A DNA stretch of 32,405 bases from Desulfocapsa sulfexigens (GTDB taxonomy: Bacteria > Desulfobacterota > Desulfobulbia > Desulfobulbales > Desulfocapsaceae). Positions 1 through 9,103 of the stretch are shown piece by piece (the first letter of the stretch is position 1; the number at the start of each line of letters is the position of its first letter). Location of the stretch: positions 1-32,405 of the forward strand of contig DQTH01000046.1 of the NCBI GenBank assembly GCA_015662865.1, in the 5' to 3' direction. The notes under the pieces are model-generated. The model was not told the DNA's origin. It did no database searches and was given only the letters and a program-made list of their open reading frames with translations. Position numbers and translations under genes: made by a program.

Positions 1-1
1 C

Positions 2-1003
2 CAGGAGTTATACGCATACGCCCAGTCGCTCTTTAAGAAATCATCCAGTCAGCTGGCAGCTGAAACGCGAATTGTTCGATCACTCACCATAAAAAGTAAG
101 GGTTTTATTTACCTCATTGTTATCAGCGGTCTGCTCATCATGATGGTTGCCTCGATTTTTCTCATGCGATGCTTCACCAAACCACTGCAGAGTCTTCTTA
201 GCGCCACTGAAAAAATTGAAAATGGTGATCTTGATTCAAGGGTTTCCGGCCTGAAACATGAATTCGGTATCCTGGCAGAATCTTTTAATGACATGGCCGC
301 ATCACTGCAGGATCAGATGAAACAACTGCAGCGCAGTGAACAGCTTGCAACCTGCGGAAAAATTGCGACCACTCTTGTGCATGAGGTGAGAAACCCTCTG
401 GCTGGAATAAAGGTTGCCATGGATGTTCTTGCCGATGAATCAGGCGTGTCTGAAGCAGATCAAAAAATCCTTCGTCAGGTAGTAAAAGAAGTCAACCTGA
501 TCGACAGCCTGCTCAGCAATATGCTGGAATTTGCCCGTCCCAAACCACCTCAATTTACCAATGTGAACATCAATGATGTTATTGAAAGAAGCCTCCGATT
601 CACTCCCGGAGTGATCACAAAAGAGATGAAGATTGATTGGGATAAAACCATACAGCCACCTGACGTCCGAATTGATCCCAATCAGCTCAACCAGGTGCTG
701 CTCAATCTCTTCATCAATGCCGGATCGGCAATGGTGGATGGTGGAACTATTTTTATTACTGTATCGTGGACGGAAACAGATGTTCAACTCTGTGTCGCTG
801 ACAGTGGCCCGGGAATTGATCAGGAGGCCATTGATGATATTTTCACCCCGTTTTTCACAACTAAAGCCAAAGGTTCAGGATTGGGACTTGCCACCTGTAA
901 AACATTAATTAATCTGCACGGTGGTACTATCACAGCTGCCAATCGTCCTGAAGGTGGAGCAATTTTCACCATCACTCTCCCCATTGCCAAGGAAAATCAA
1001 TAA
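2..1003 (+). CDS. Sensor histidine kinase (HAMP-HisKA-HATPase), 5' end outside the window
   Basis: Frame is open from base 2 to the TAA at 1001-1003. TM segment (FIYLIVISGLLIMMVASIFLM), HAMP, H-box LVHEVRNPLAGIK, G-boxes VADSGPGID and GSGLGLATCKTLINLHGG. Confidence 0.93.
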   Translation, partial: QELYAYAQSLFKKSSSQLAAETRIVRSLTIKSKGFIYLIVISGLLIMMVASIFLMRCFTKPLQSLLSATEKIENGDLDSRVSGLKHEFGILAESFNDMAASLQDQMKQLQRSEQLATCGKIATTLVHEVRNPLAGIKVAMDVLADESGVSEADQKILRQVVKEVNLIDSLLSNMLEFARPKPPQFTNVNINDVIERSLRFTPGVITKEMKIDWDKTIQPPDVRIDPNQLNQVLLNLFINAGSAMVDGGTIFITVSWTETDVQLCVADSGPGIDQEAIDDIFTPFFTTKAKGSGLGLATCKTLINLHGGTITAANRPEGGAIFTITLPIAKENQ

Positions 1004-2388
1004 TGCAAGTAACAGGCCGAATACTAGTAGTTGAAGATGATGAACTCATCGGATCCATGTTGGTTCGAGCACTGAAAAAGGCTGGTCACAAGGTACGCTA
1101 CGAAAACACACCGGAGAATATTCTTGATATAATCGTTTCCTGGTCACCGGATATCGCCATGCTTGACATTAAGCTTCCTGGAAAAAGCGGTCTTGATATT
1201 CTTTCTGATATCAAGGAGCAGGGGATGAAAACTCAGGTTATTATGCTTACAGCCGATGACTCGGCAGAGACATCAGTCAAGGCCATGAAACTTGGAGCCA
1301 TAGATTATCTCACTAAACCATTCAATATTGATGAAGTGCTCATGGTACTGGCCGGCATCCTTGAAAAAGAAAAACTGAGGGATGAGGTCAGCTATTTCCG
1401 CAAACAGTGCAAAGAACGAACTCAGAAAGAGATTATAGGGAATGCGCCTCCGACCCTTGAACTTATCTCTCAAATAAATGCACTTGCCATCGCAGGAGTG
1501 GACAGTGTGCTGCTCACCGGAGAAAGCGGAACCGGCAAAGAACTCATTGCCAGCCAGCTCCACCGGCTTTTGAGCAAAGAAAGCCAGGCCCCACTCATCC
1601 GGATTAACTGTGCGGCTCTCCCGGAGTCTCTTCTTGAAGCAGAACTCTTTGGGCATGCCAAAGGAACCTTTACCGATGCCCAACATGACAAGAAAGGGCT
1701 TTTTGAGCTGGCTGATGGTGGATGCCTGCTCCTTGATGAAATTGCAGAGATGAAGGTGGAACTGCAGAGTAAACTTCTTCGTGTGCTTGAAGAAAGAAGT
1801 ATCCGTCGGGTTGGCGGTCATGAGGAAATTCCTGTTTCAGTAACGGTGATTGCCACAACCAATAAAGACATTCCTAAGGAGGTGGAAAACGGTACCTTTC
1901 GCCTGGATCTTTTTTATCGTCTAAACACCTTTCTCCTGCACGTTTCTCCGCTACGTGAACGCCAGGAAGATATCATGCCGCTGGCTGAATATTTCCTGAA
2001 AGAATACAATCACCGTTATAAGCGAAGTGCCATCAAGGGATTCAGCAAAAAAAGCCAAAAGCTGATGCTTGCCTACGAGTGGCCCGGTAATGTAAGAGAA
2101 CTGAAAAATATCATAGAAAGACTGGTGGTCCTCAAACATCCAGCCATGGTAGAACCTCGTCATCTTCCGCCCGAGATCAGCCTGACAGGCAAACATGGTT
2201 CCATACTCCAATCTGCCGGAAACTTCATTCTCCCACCCGAAGGGATTGATGCAGAAGAACTTGAAAAAAGCCTGGTCGCGCAAGCCATGGAACTATCTGG
2301 AAATAACCAGAAACAAGCTGCAATCCTCCTGCACATGAAATATGACACATTTCGCTATAAACTAAAAAAACATGGCCTAAACCGATAA
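1003..2388 (+). CDS. Sigma-54-dependent NtrC/AtoC-family response regulator (REC-AAA+-Fis HTH)
   Basis: REC domain (VVEDDELIG, MLDIKLPG, LTADD, TKPF), AAA+ with GESGTGKE and an ELFGHAKGTFTDA (GAFTGA-like) loop, WPGNVRELKNIIERL, C-terminal Fis-type HTH. ATG overlaps the kinase stop (TAATG). Confidence 0.95.
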   Translation: MQVTGRILVVEDDELIGSMLVRALKKAGHKVRYENTPENILDIIVSWSPDIAMLDIKLPGKSGLDILSDIKEQGMKTQVIMLTADDSAETSVKAMKLGAIDYLTKPFNIDEVLMVLAGILEKEKLRDEVSYFRKQCKERTQKEIIGNAPPTLELISQINALAIAGVDSVLLTGESGTGKELIASQLHRLLSKESQAPLIRINCAALPESLLEAELFGHAKGTFTDAQHDKKGLFELADGGCLLLDEIAEMKVELQSKLLRVLEERSIRRVGGHEEIPVSVTVIATTNKDIPKEVENGTFRLDLFYRLNTFLLHVSPLRERQEDIMPLAEYFLKEYNHRYKRSAIKGFSKKSQKLMLAYEWPGNVRELKNIIERLVVLKHPAMVEPRHLPPEISLTGKHGSILQSAGNFILPPEGIDAEELEKSLVAQAMELSGNNQKQAAILLHMKYDTFRYKLKKHGLNR

Positions 2389-2418
2389 ATCTATCTTTTC
2401 TGATTTCTCTACTGCCAA

Positions 2419-2448
2419 ATGGCCATATGGCCATCCCTTCCTGGCCAG
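2419..2448. promoter_or_regulatory. Candidate upstream activator sites: palindrome ATGGCCATATGGCCAT plus CTGGCCAG
   Basis: Perfect 16-bp palindrome at 2419-2434 and 8-bp palindrome CTGGCCAG at 2441-2448. TGGCCA core occurs three times, about 110-140 bp upstream of a sigma-54-like promoter. Confidence 0.5.
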
Positions 2449-2561
2449 ATAACCAACTCGGACACAAACAACAATGGCTGGCAATTCTTGTCAGGCACCT
2501 CAAGACAAACAAGCTTTTGTTATAGCGATAAAACAGTAAACCTGAACACGACACCACTTCA

Positions 2562-2577
2562 TGGTACGTCGCTTGCA
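2562..2577 (+). promoter_or_regulatory. Sigma-54 (RpoN) -24/-12 promoter for the multiheme cytochrome
   Basis: TGGTACGTCGCTTGCA compared with consensus TGGCACGNNNNTTGCW; GG-N10-GC spacing exact; about 87 bp before the ATG at 2664; directly downstream of an NtrC-type regulator gene. Confidence 0.75.
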
Positions 2578-2663
2578 TTGTTTCTCTGGACAGAAAACTG
2601 GTCCAACCTATAACCGGGTTCAAGTTGAACTCATATCCCATTTATTTTTCAGGAGAAAGAAAA

Positions 2664-5600
2664 ATGAAACAAATTTGCAAACAGTTGGTAACAACAGCAG
2701 TTGTCATGCTGATGTGTGTTGCCCCGTCCTTGCTTTTCGCTGGTGATGGACACGTTGCAGTGAAATTGAGCCCAACGCCGGTTTCGCAGGGCGGCATGGT
2801 CACAATCACTGCTATCGGGTCAGGGTTTAAAGACGCCTTGCTCTACGGCGAGGTCGACATCAAAAATGGTCATGGTGACAAGATTCTTAAAGACGCGAAA
2901 ATGACCAAGGTCAACAGTGAAACCTTTACTTTCAAATACACCATTCCAGGTAATGAAGACACGGGCAAATGGAAAGTAGAATGCAAACTGTTTACCAGGA
3001 AAAAAGATAAAGGTAAAAAAATAGAAATGAAGGTCATTGCAGGCGATGGAACAGTTCCACCACCTGATAACGACAACAATGGTAAGCCTGAAGTTGCAAT
3101 CCATCTCAGCCCAATTCCAGTTTCACTTGGTAACACTGTTACCATCACTGCAACCGGATCCAACTTTGCTGATGAATTGGTATATGGTGAAGTTGACATC
3201 AAAAATGCGGAAGGAGATAAAATCCTTGATGATGCAACAATGACCCGTGTAAACGCCACCACTTTCACCCTCAACTACACTGTGCCCAGTTATGAAGAAA
3301 CTGGAAAATGGCAGGTGAAATGCAAACTCTACACTGATGAGGATGATGAAAAGCAAAAAGTAGACCTTCTTGTTGTTGAGGCCGGTGGACCGCCTCCACC
3401 TCCAGTCTGCCCGGACAGTGATGGCGACGGTTACACCGATGCCGGCTGCGGTGGCAATGACTGCGATGACAATAACAGCAGCATCAATCCAGGTGCTTCT
3501 GAAATATGCGAAGACGGTATTGATCAGGACTGTTCAGGTGCGGACTTGGCCTGTCCTGTAGATCCTCCAACCTGTCCTGATAATGATGGTGACGGATACA
3601 CTGATGCTGCCTGTGGCGGTAATGACTGTAATGACAATGACAGTAGTATTAATCCGGGTGCCACTGAAATATGCGATGACGGTATTGACCAGAATTGCTC
3701 AGGGGCTGATCTGGCCTGCTCTGTAGACCCTCCAACCTGTCCTGATAATGATGGTGACGGATACACTGATGCTGCCTGTGGCGGCAATGACTGTGATGAC
3801 AGTGACAGCAGTATTAATCCGGGTGCCACTGAAATATGCGATGACGGTATTGACCAGAATTGCTCAGGGGCTGATCTGGCCTGTCCCATCGATCCTCCAA
3901 CCTGCCCTGATAATGATGGTGACGGATACACTGATGCTGCCTGTGGCGGCAATGACTGCGATGACAGTGACAGCAGTGTTAACCCGGGTGCCACTGAAAT
4001 ATGTGACGACGGTATTGACCAGAACTGCTCAGGTACTGATATGAGCTGTCCGGTTGATCCTCCTCCCACCAACGGTCATGAAGGTATCACCGCTTATGAT
4101 GGCCCATCAACATGTATCGCCTGCCATGAAAACTCTGCTCAGGAAATGCTGAACAGCCTTCATATGCAGTGGTCCGGAGCAACACCAAAACTCTCTAACA
4201 CCAATGGCGAATCTTTAGGTAAAGCAAAGAAAGGTATCAACACCTTCTGTACTTACGCCATGTCTTCAGCCGGTGCCTGTTTTAGCTGTCACGTTCGTGC
4301 TGATGGAAATGCTCCCCATGCACCAGGCATCAATGATGTAGATTGTCTGATGTGTCACAGTGACGTATACAAACGAAAAACAGTTACTGATCCCAACAAT
4401 ACTGAAACTGTTATCAATGTTCTCGGTGAAACCAAGACCTATGTCTTTGGTGCCCAGGATGCTGAGGGCAACTACACAACAGTTCCTGATTTTGATGCAA
4501 TGCCTGCAGGAACCACAATGGTTGGTCTGGCAAGAAGTGTCCATCTGCCCACCAGACAATCCTGTCTTCGATGCCATGCAAAAGCTGGTGGTGGAGACTG
4601 GACCAAACGCGGGGATCTCGGATTGAACAGTGCGAACCCCACCTTTGCAGAAGATGTTCATATGTCTCCTGCCGGAGCGGATCTCTCCTGTCAGGCATGT
4701 CATGCCACAGAGGGAGGACATAAAGTCGGTGGTCGTGGAATCGATCTGCGACAGACTGAAGCAGTGGCACCCACATGTAAAGCATGTCATACCGAACAAC
4801 CCCATAAAGACAGCACTATTAACCGCCATGCGGCTGGTCAGGTAAGCTGTCAGGTTTGTCATATCCGCGAGTTTGGAAAGGGTGGAGCCACGGAAATGTC
4901 CCGTGACTGGCTGTCTCCTCACTGGAATCCCGCATTTTGTAGTGGACAGGGTGGTTTTGTCGGCCATGAGATAAAACAGGCCAATGTGAAACCTGACTAC
5001 ACATGGTTTGACGGTACATCTTATGTGTACAACCTTGGTGAGACCATCACTCCTGATGCAGATGGAACGTATGGAATGGCCAAAGCCAATGGATCAATCT
5101 TTGACGGCAAGTCAAAAATCGTTCCCATCAAGCGTCATCTCACTAACATTCCTCTTCATGAGAGCGGACAGATCATTGGACCGCAGATCATGAAAATGTT
5201 CATGACCGGTAACTTTGATGATGCTGTTCAGGGTGGTATGCAGGATATGGGTCTCAGTGGTAATTACACCATGGTTGATGCCTATGCAGAAATGCTGATC
5301 ACTCACGGTGTTGAGCCTAAGTCCAATGCTCCAAGCTGTTCATCATGTCATGATGGAAGCGGTCAGACACCTGACAACAGTAAGATGGTCCCATTTGCTG
5401 CCCTTGGCTACCACGAGTTCCCAAGCGCCAATATGTGTTCTCTCTGTCATGGTGAAAAAAACATGGATTGGGAAGATATGCATACAACGCATATTGAGAA
5501 AAAATCCATTGACTGTTCTTCCTGTCATACAGCACCACCAAGCGGACTCACATCAAACCGCAACCAGCTTTGTGCCAGCTGTCATGACTACAAATCTGAG

Positions 5601-5675
5601 AATGATCCTCAGACAATCCATAAAAAACATGTAAAGAAACAGATCGCATGTGCTACCTGCCATACTTTTAACTAG
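2664..5675 (+). CDS. Secreted 12-heme c-type cytochrome with two Ig-like repeats, four MopE-like repeats and an octaheme tetrathionate reductase (OTR)-family-like core
   Basis: RBS AGGAGAAAG before ATG 2664 (the track start 2625 is upstream of it). Signal peptide MKQICKQLVTTAVVMLMCVAPSLLFA. Two VA(V/I)xLSPxPVS..YGEVDIKN repeats, four 55-aa CPDxDGDGYTDA..DCxD..NPGAxEICxDGIDQxCSG repeats, 12 CXXCH motifs. OTR-like blocks INTFC, DVDCLMCH, GGGDWTKRGDL, DVHMSPAG, CQACHATEGGHKVGG, ALGY. Confidence 0.88.
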   Translation: MKQICKQLVTTAVVMLMCVAPSLLFAGDGHVAVKLSPTPVSQGGMVTITAIGSGFKDALLYGEVDIKNGHGDKILKDAKMTKVNSETFTFKYTIPGNEDTGKWKVECKLFTRKKDKGKKIEMKVIAGDGTVPPPDNDNNGKPEVAIHLSPIPVSLGNTVTITATGSNFADELVYGEVDIKNAEGDKILDDATMTRVNATTFTLNYTVPSYEETGKWQVKCKLYTDEDDEKQKVDLLVVEAGGPPPPPVCPDSDGDGYTDAGCGGNDCDDNNSSINPGASEICEDGIDQDCSGADLACPVDPPTCPDNDGDGYTDAACGGNDCNDNDSSINPGATEICDDGIDQNCSGADLACSVDPPTCPDNDGDGYTDAACGGNDCDDSDSSINPGATEICDDGIDQNCSGADLACPIDPPTCPDNDGDGYTDAACGGNDCDDSDSSVNPGATEICDDGIDQNCSGTDMSCPVDPPPTNGHEGITAYDGPSTCIACHENSAQEMLNSLHMQWSGATPKLSNTNGESLGKAKKGINTFCTYAMSSAGACFSCHVRADGNAPHAPGINDVDCLMCHSDVYKRKTVTDPNNTETVINVLGETKTYVFGAQDAEGNYTTVPDFDAMPAGTTMVGLARSVHLPTRQSCLRCHAKAGGGDWTKRGDLGLNSANPTFAEDVHMSPAGADLSCQACHATEGGHKVGGRGIDLRQTEAVAPTCKACHTEQPHKDSTINRHAAGQVSCQVCHIREFGKGGATEMSRDWLSPHWNPAFCSGQGGFVGHEIKQANVKPDYTWFDGTSYVYNLGETITPDADGTYGMAKANGSIFDGKSKIVPIKRHLTNIPLHESGQIIGPQIMKMFMTGNFDDAVQGGMQDMGLSGNYTMVDAYAEMLITHGVEPKSNAPSCSSCHDGSGQTPDNSKMVPFAALGYHEFPSANMCSLCHGEKNMDWEDMHTTHIEKKSIDCSSCHTAPPSGLTSNRNQLCASCHDYKSENDPQTIHKKHVKKQIACATCHTFN
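3408..4067 (+). repeat. Four in-frame tandem 165-bp repeats encoding MopE-like DxDGDG units
   Basis: CPD(S/N)DGDGYTDA starts at 3408, 3573, 3738 and 3903 (exact 165-nt period). Copies 2-4 are close to identical at DNA level. Confidence 0.93.
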
Positions 5676-5700
5676 TAAGTAGCAGGAACCTGTACCACCC

Positions 5701-5737
5701 GGAGCCTGGAGAATTTTTCTCCAGGCTCCTTTTTTTA
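5701..5737 (+). terminator. Rho-independent terminator after the cytochrome gene
   Basis: Perfect 13-bp stem GGAGCCTGGAGAA / TTCTCCAGGCTCC with a 3-nt loop, followed by a T-tract. Confidence 0.95.
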
Positions 5738-5741
5738 TCAG

Positions 5742-5852
5742 CCTGAATCCGTGACAGCCTTATGATTTTTTTGGCTCAACCACAGGACATTACAGTGCTA
5801 ACAATGGATTTCCATGTTCAATGGTAAATCACTCGCCGCCCACCCTCCTGCC
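5742..5852 (+). mobile_element. Copy A of a 111-bp MITE-like dispersed repeat (degenerate)
   Basis: Left block CCTGAATCCGTGACAGCCTTATGATTTTTT and right block AAATCACTCGCCGCCCAC match 17332-17442 with identical 89-nt offset between blocks. Confidence 0.55.
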
Positions 5853-8800
5853 CCTTTTCTTTTCTCTCTTAAATATGTTAGATTATGCCGGATAACTGAC
5901 AAAGACACTCACCTCTCAACACATCTCCCCGGCAACGGGATACAACAGGTAAATTTGTTTAATTATCGCGTCCTCATCACCGTTACTATCCTGATTATTG
6001 CAACTGCCGTTACAGGAATACTACGTCTGAATATTGACACTGATATTGTACGCTCTCTGCCATCCGGTGAAACAGTTATCAGTGATGCCCTGGAAATATT
6101 CTCAAACCATCCGATCCATGACCAGATTGCAGTGGATATTACTCTTGATAAAGATGATCCTGATATTCTGGTGGAATGTGGCACCATTGTTAAGAAACGG
6201 CTGTGTGCCAGCAATCTGTTTTCTGAAGTGGGAACAGATAAGATCTCCAGCCTGATTCCTGATCTTGCTCTTTTTGTTACCGCAAATCTACCCGTCCTTT
6301 TTTCTGCTCAGGAACTGGAACAGGATATTGCACCACGTCTTGAAGAATCATTTATTAACCAGCGTTTTGAAAATATCATCAGGAATTTGAGCAGCCTCGA
6401 AGGTATCGGACAGAGCAAATTTATCACAAGTGATCCACTGGGTTTCATGGAACCGGTAATGGCCAGAATGGCCATGCTTGCACCGGTTGCAGGAACCGGA
6501 ATGTACAAAGGATTCATATTCTCGGCCGACAATCGTCATATCCTGGTAACTGCCCGCCCGAATAATGCAGGGACAAATACAGCTTCAGCAAAACAGATCA
6601 CAGCATTATTAAATAGTGTTTCTGAGGAGCTTACAAGTCTTTACCATCCGGATGGGATCAGCGTCACTCTTACTCCGGTTGGTGCCTATCGGGCAGCACT
6701 GGACAATGAGAGCATCATCCGCCATGACGTTAACATGGCCCTGCTTCTCTCAACAATTGGTATCGGTCTGCTGCTTTTCTTTGCCTTCCCGCGCCCCTTA
6801 CTGGGCCTGTTTGCCCTATTACCTGCCCTTGCAGGAAGCGCTGTTTCTTTGTTTCTTTTTTCGCTTTTCCATTCATCCATTTCCATCATGGTTCTTGGAT
6901 TTGGAGGTGCTATCATCTCCATTACCGTTGATCACGGTATTGCGTATCTACTCTTTCTTGATCGCCCGCAAAAAACACGTGGCAAAGATGCCTCCCGGGA
7001 AATCCGGGCCATTGGCATTCTCGCAGTTCTCACCACCTGCGGAGCATTCCTTACCCTCAGTTTCAGCGGATTCCCCATATTTGTCCAACTGGGTCAATTC
7101 GCAGCCATGGGTGTATTCTTTTCCTTTTTATTTGTTCACTTTATCTTTCCCCGCATTACACCATCCATGGAACCTTCTCTGAAAAAGCGCAAACTGCCTC
7201 TGCAGGGAATGGTGGACAAGCTGTACAATACCGGGAAAATCGGCGGAATTACGGCTGCACTGTTTGCATGCATCATGCTCTTCTCGGGCCAGCCTGATTT
7301 TCATGTCGACTTGGAAAGTATGAACAGTGTGAGTAAAGAAACCCTTGCTGCCGACACGCTCTTCACTAAAGTCTGGGGCAATATCAGTAATAAGACAGTT
7401 CTGATGATTTCAGAAGATTCGACGGATGCTCTCCAGCAGAAAAATGACCAGGTCTTGAAAAAAATTGAGGCAGACACTGCATCTAAAATAATAGAATCTG
7501 CCTTTGTGCCATCCATGATTTTTCCAGGCAGAAAACTGGCCGCAAAAAACTTTATGGACTGGAAAGAATTCTGGGACAGTAAAAGAGTTGCACAACTCAG
7601 CGATCAACTAGGAAAAAAGAGCATTGAGCTGGGTTTTACTGCTGAAAGCTTTGACCAGTTTCTTGAATTATTTACCTCTTCTTACACTCCACAGGACACC
7701 AATCTTCCGGCAAAGTTCCAGAAACTCATGGGAATCTCAGAAAAAGACGGAAAACTGATCCAGTTTATCAATATCCGGCCAGGAGAAAATTACGATAGCC
7801 AGAGCTTTTATGATCACTATGGCACCGACGGGAAAATCTTTGACAGCCCATATTTTTCCAGTCAACTTGCCGATATACTGTTTAACAGCTTTGCAACAAT
7901 GCTTGCCATAATTGCAGTGAGCATTGCTCTGCTGCTTCTCCTCTTTTTTGCCAGCTGGCAACTCACACTCATCACCCTTCTGCCCCCGCTCTTTTCTTAT
8001 ATCTGTACACTGGGGACCATGAAACTTATCGGCCACCCTCTGGACATTCCGGGCTTAATGCTCTCCATCGTAATCCTGGGCATGGGTATTGATTATTCCA
8101 TTTTCTTTGTGCGGGCACACCAGCGTTACCGCGATCCCGCTCACCCATCCTTCACTCTTGTGCGAATGGCTGTTTTCATGGCTGGGGCATCGACAATTAT
8201 CGGCTTCGGCATTCTCTGTCTGGCCGACCACTCTCTTCTGCGATCCATTGGGATCACATCTCTGCTGGGAATTGGATATTCCCTGTTGGGCGCGTTTTTA
8301 TTGCTGCCTCCACTGCTGAATTTTTATTTCACACGGAAACCTTCTCGAAAGAACGGGACTGATCCAGCCATTGCAGCACGGGTTCGGGACAGATACCAGC
8401 TCATTGAAGCGTATCCGCGCATGTTTGCCCGCTTCAAACTGCAGACTGATCCCATGTTTACAGATTTATCCACACTGCTCAAACAGGACAGAGAACGAAT
8501 TAAGACAGTACTTGATATCGGCTGCGGATATGGTGTCCCAGGCTGCTGGTGCCTGGAATATTTGCCAAATTCAACTGTTTTGGGAGTTGATCCGAATCCT
8601 GAACGAGTACGGGTTGCAACCCTTGCCATGGAAAAAAGAGGGGAAATTCTGAAAGATGCAGCTCCCGATCTGCCGATACTGCCCAATCCACCGGATTTGG
8701 TACTGCTCCTTGACATGCTCCATTATCTTGATAACAATAGTGTGCGTTCGCTTTTTGCTAACTGTTTTCAGGTCATGAACAATAATGGGCTGCTCCTTGC

Positions 8801-9008
8801 CCGCTTTGTCATCCGACCTGACACTGCGCCCTCATGGTCCTGGAAACTTGAAGATTTCAGGACACAACACGCAGGGAGCCAGGCATATTACCGCACCATT
8901 GATGCAATGGGTGACCTCATGGCTAAAGCAGGATTTCATGTTGAATTAAAAAAAATTAGCGACACAAACAAAGAACTCGTATGGCTTCTTGGCCGTGTAA
9001 AACGATAA
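5814..9008 (+). CDS. MMPL/RND-family exporter fused to a C-terminal SAM-dependent methyltransferase
   Basis: Two sets of RND-like TM segments with large periplasmic loops (GFGGAIISITVDHGIAYLLF; ILGMGIDYSIFFVRAHQRY). C-terminal methyltransferase motif VLDIGCGYGVPGCWCLEYLPNSTVLGVDPNPERV. True start uncertain: 5814 lies in the repeat, and an in-frame TTG at 5955 precedes the first TM. Confidence 0.85.
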   Translation: MFNGKSLAAHPPAPFLFSLKYVRLCRITDKDTHLSTHLPGNGIQQVNLFNYRVLITVTILIIATAVTGILRLNIDTDIVRSLPSGETVISDALEIFSNHPIHDQIAVDITLDKDDPDILVECGTIVKKRLCASNLFSEVGTDKISSLIPDLALFVTANLPVLFSAQELEQDIAPRLEESFINQRFENIIRNLSSLEGIGQSKFITSDPLGFMEPVMARMAMLAPVAGTGMYKGFIFSADNRHILVTARPNNAGTNTASAKQITALLNSVSEELTSLYHPDGISVTLTPVGAYRAALDNESIIRHDVNMALLLSTIGIGLLLFFAFPRPLLGLFALLPALAGSAVSLFLFSLFHSSISIMVLGFGGAIISITVDHGIAYLLFLDRPQKTRGKDASREIRAIGILAVLTTCGAFLTLSFSGFPIFVQLGQFAAMGVFFSFLFVHFIFPRITPSMEPSLKKRKLPLQGMVDKLYNTGKIGGITAALFACIMLFSGQPDFHVDLESMNSVSKETLAADTLFTKVWGNISNKTVLMISEDSTDALQQKNDQVLKKIEADTASKIIESAFVPSMIFPGRKLAAKNFMDWKEFWDSKRVAQLSDQLGKKSIELGFTAESFDQFLELFTSSYTPQDTNLPAKFQKLMGISEKDGKLIQFINIRPGENYDSQSFYDHYGTDGKIFDSPYFSSQLADILFNSFATMLAIIAVSIALLLLLFFASWQLTLITLLPPLFSYICTLGTMKLIGHPLDIPGLMLSIVILGMGIDYSIFFVRAHQRYRDPAHPSFTLVRMAVFMAGASTIIGFGILCLADHSLLRSIGITSLLGIGYSLLGAFLLLPPLLNFYFTRKPSRKNGTDPAIAARVRDRYQLIEAYPRMFARFKLQTDPMFTDLSTLLKQDRERIKTVLDIGCGYGVPGCWCLEYLPNSTVLGVDPNPERVRVATLAMEKRGEILKDAAPDLPILPNPPDLVLLLDMLHYLDNNSVRSLFANCFQVMNNNGLLLARFVIRPDTAPSWSWKLEDFRTQHAGSQAYYRTIDAMGDLMAKAGFHVELKKISDTNKELVWLLGRVKR

Positions 9009-9103
9009 AACAACTCACTTTAGTCCACATTTTTCAACAGACACAAAAAGGATAGATTTGTAAAAAACTTCATATTCGAAGCGCGTTTATGCCCTTTGGG
9101 TAC

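Noticed and set aside
1273-1821. 182-aa minus-strand ORF inside the sigma-54 regulator gene
   Set aside because: Overlaps a clearly coding REC-AAA+ gene and has no recognisable domain; the same holds for the other antisense ORFs in the track (e.g. 440-787, 4266-4967, 8324-8716).
2488-2510. TGGCTGGCAATTCTTGTC as a second sigma-54 promoter
   Set aside because: The spacing is two bases short of GG-N10-GC and the -12 GC is missing; the 2562-2577 site is much better.
3408-4067. Tandem repeat as a CRISPR array
   Set aside because: The 165-nt period is in-frame protein coding, with no short repeat/unique spacer pattern.
3524-4072. 182-aa antisense ORF and 98-aa alternate-frame ORF (3748-4044) in the repeat region
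   Set aside because: They only mirror the 165-bp coding repeats; the sense frame carries signal peptide, MopE and CXXCH motifs.
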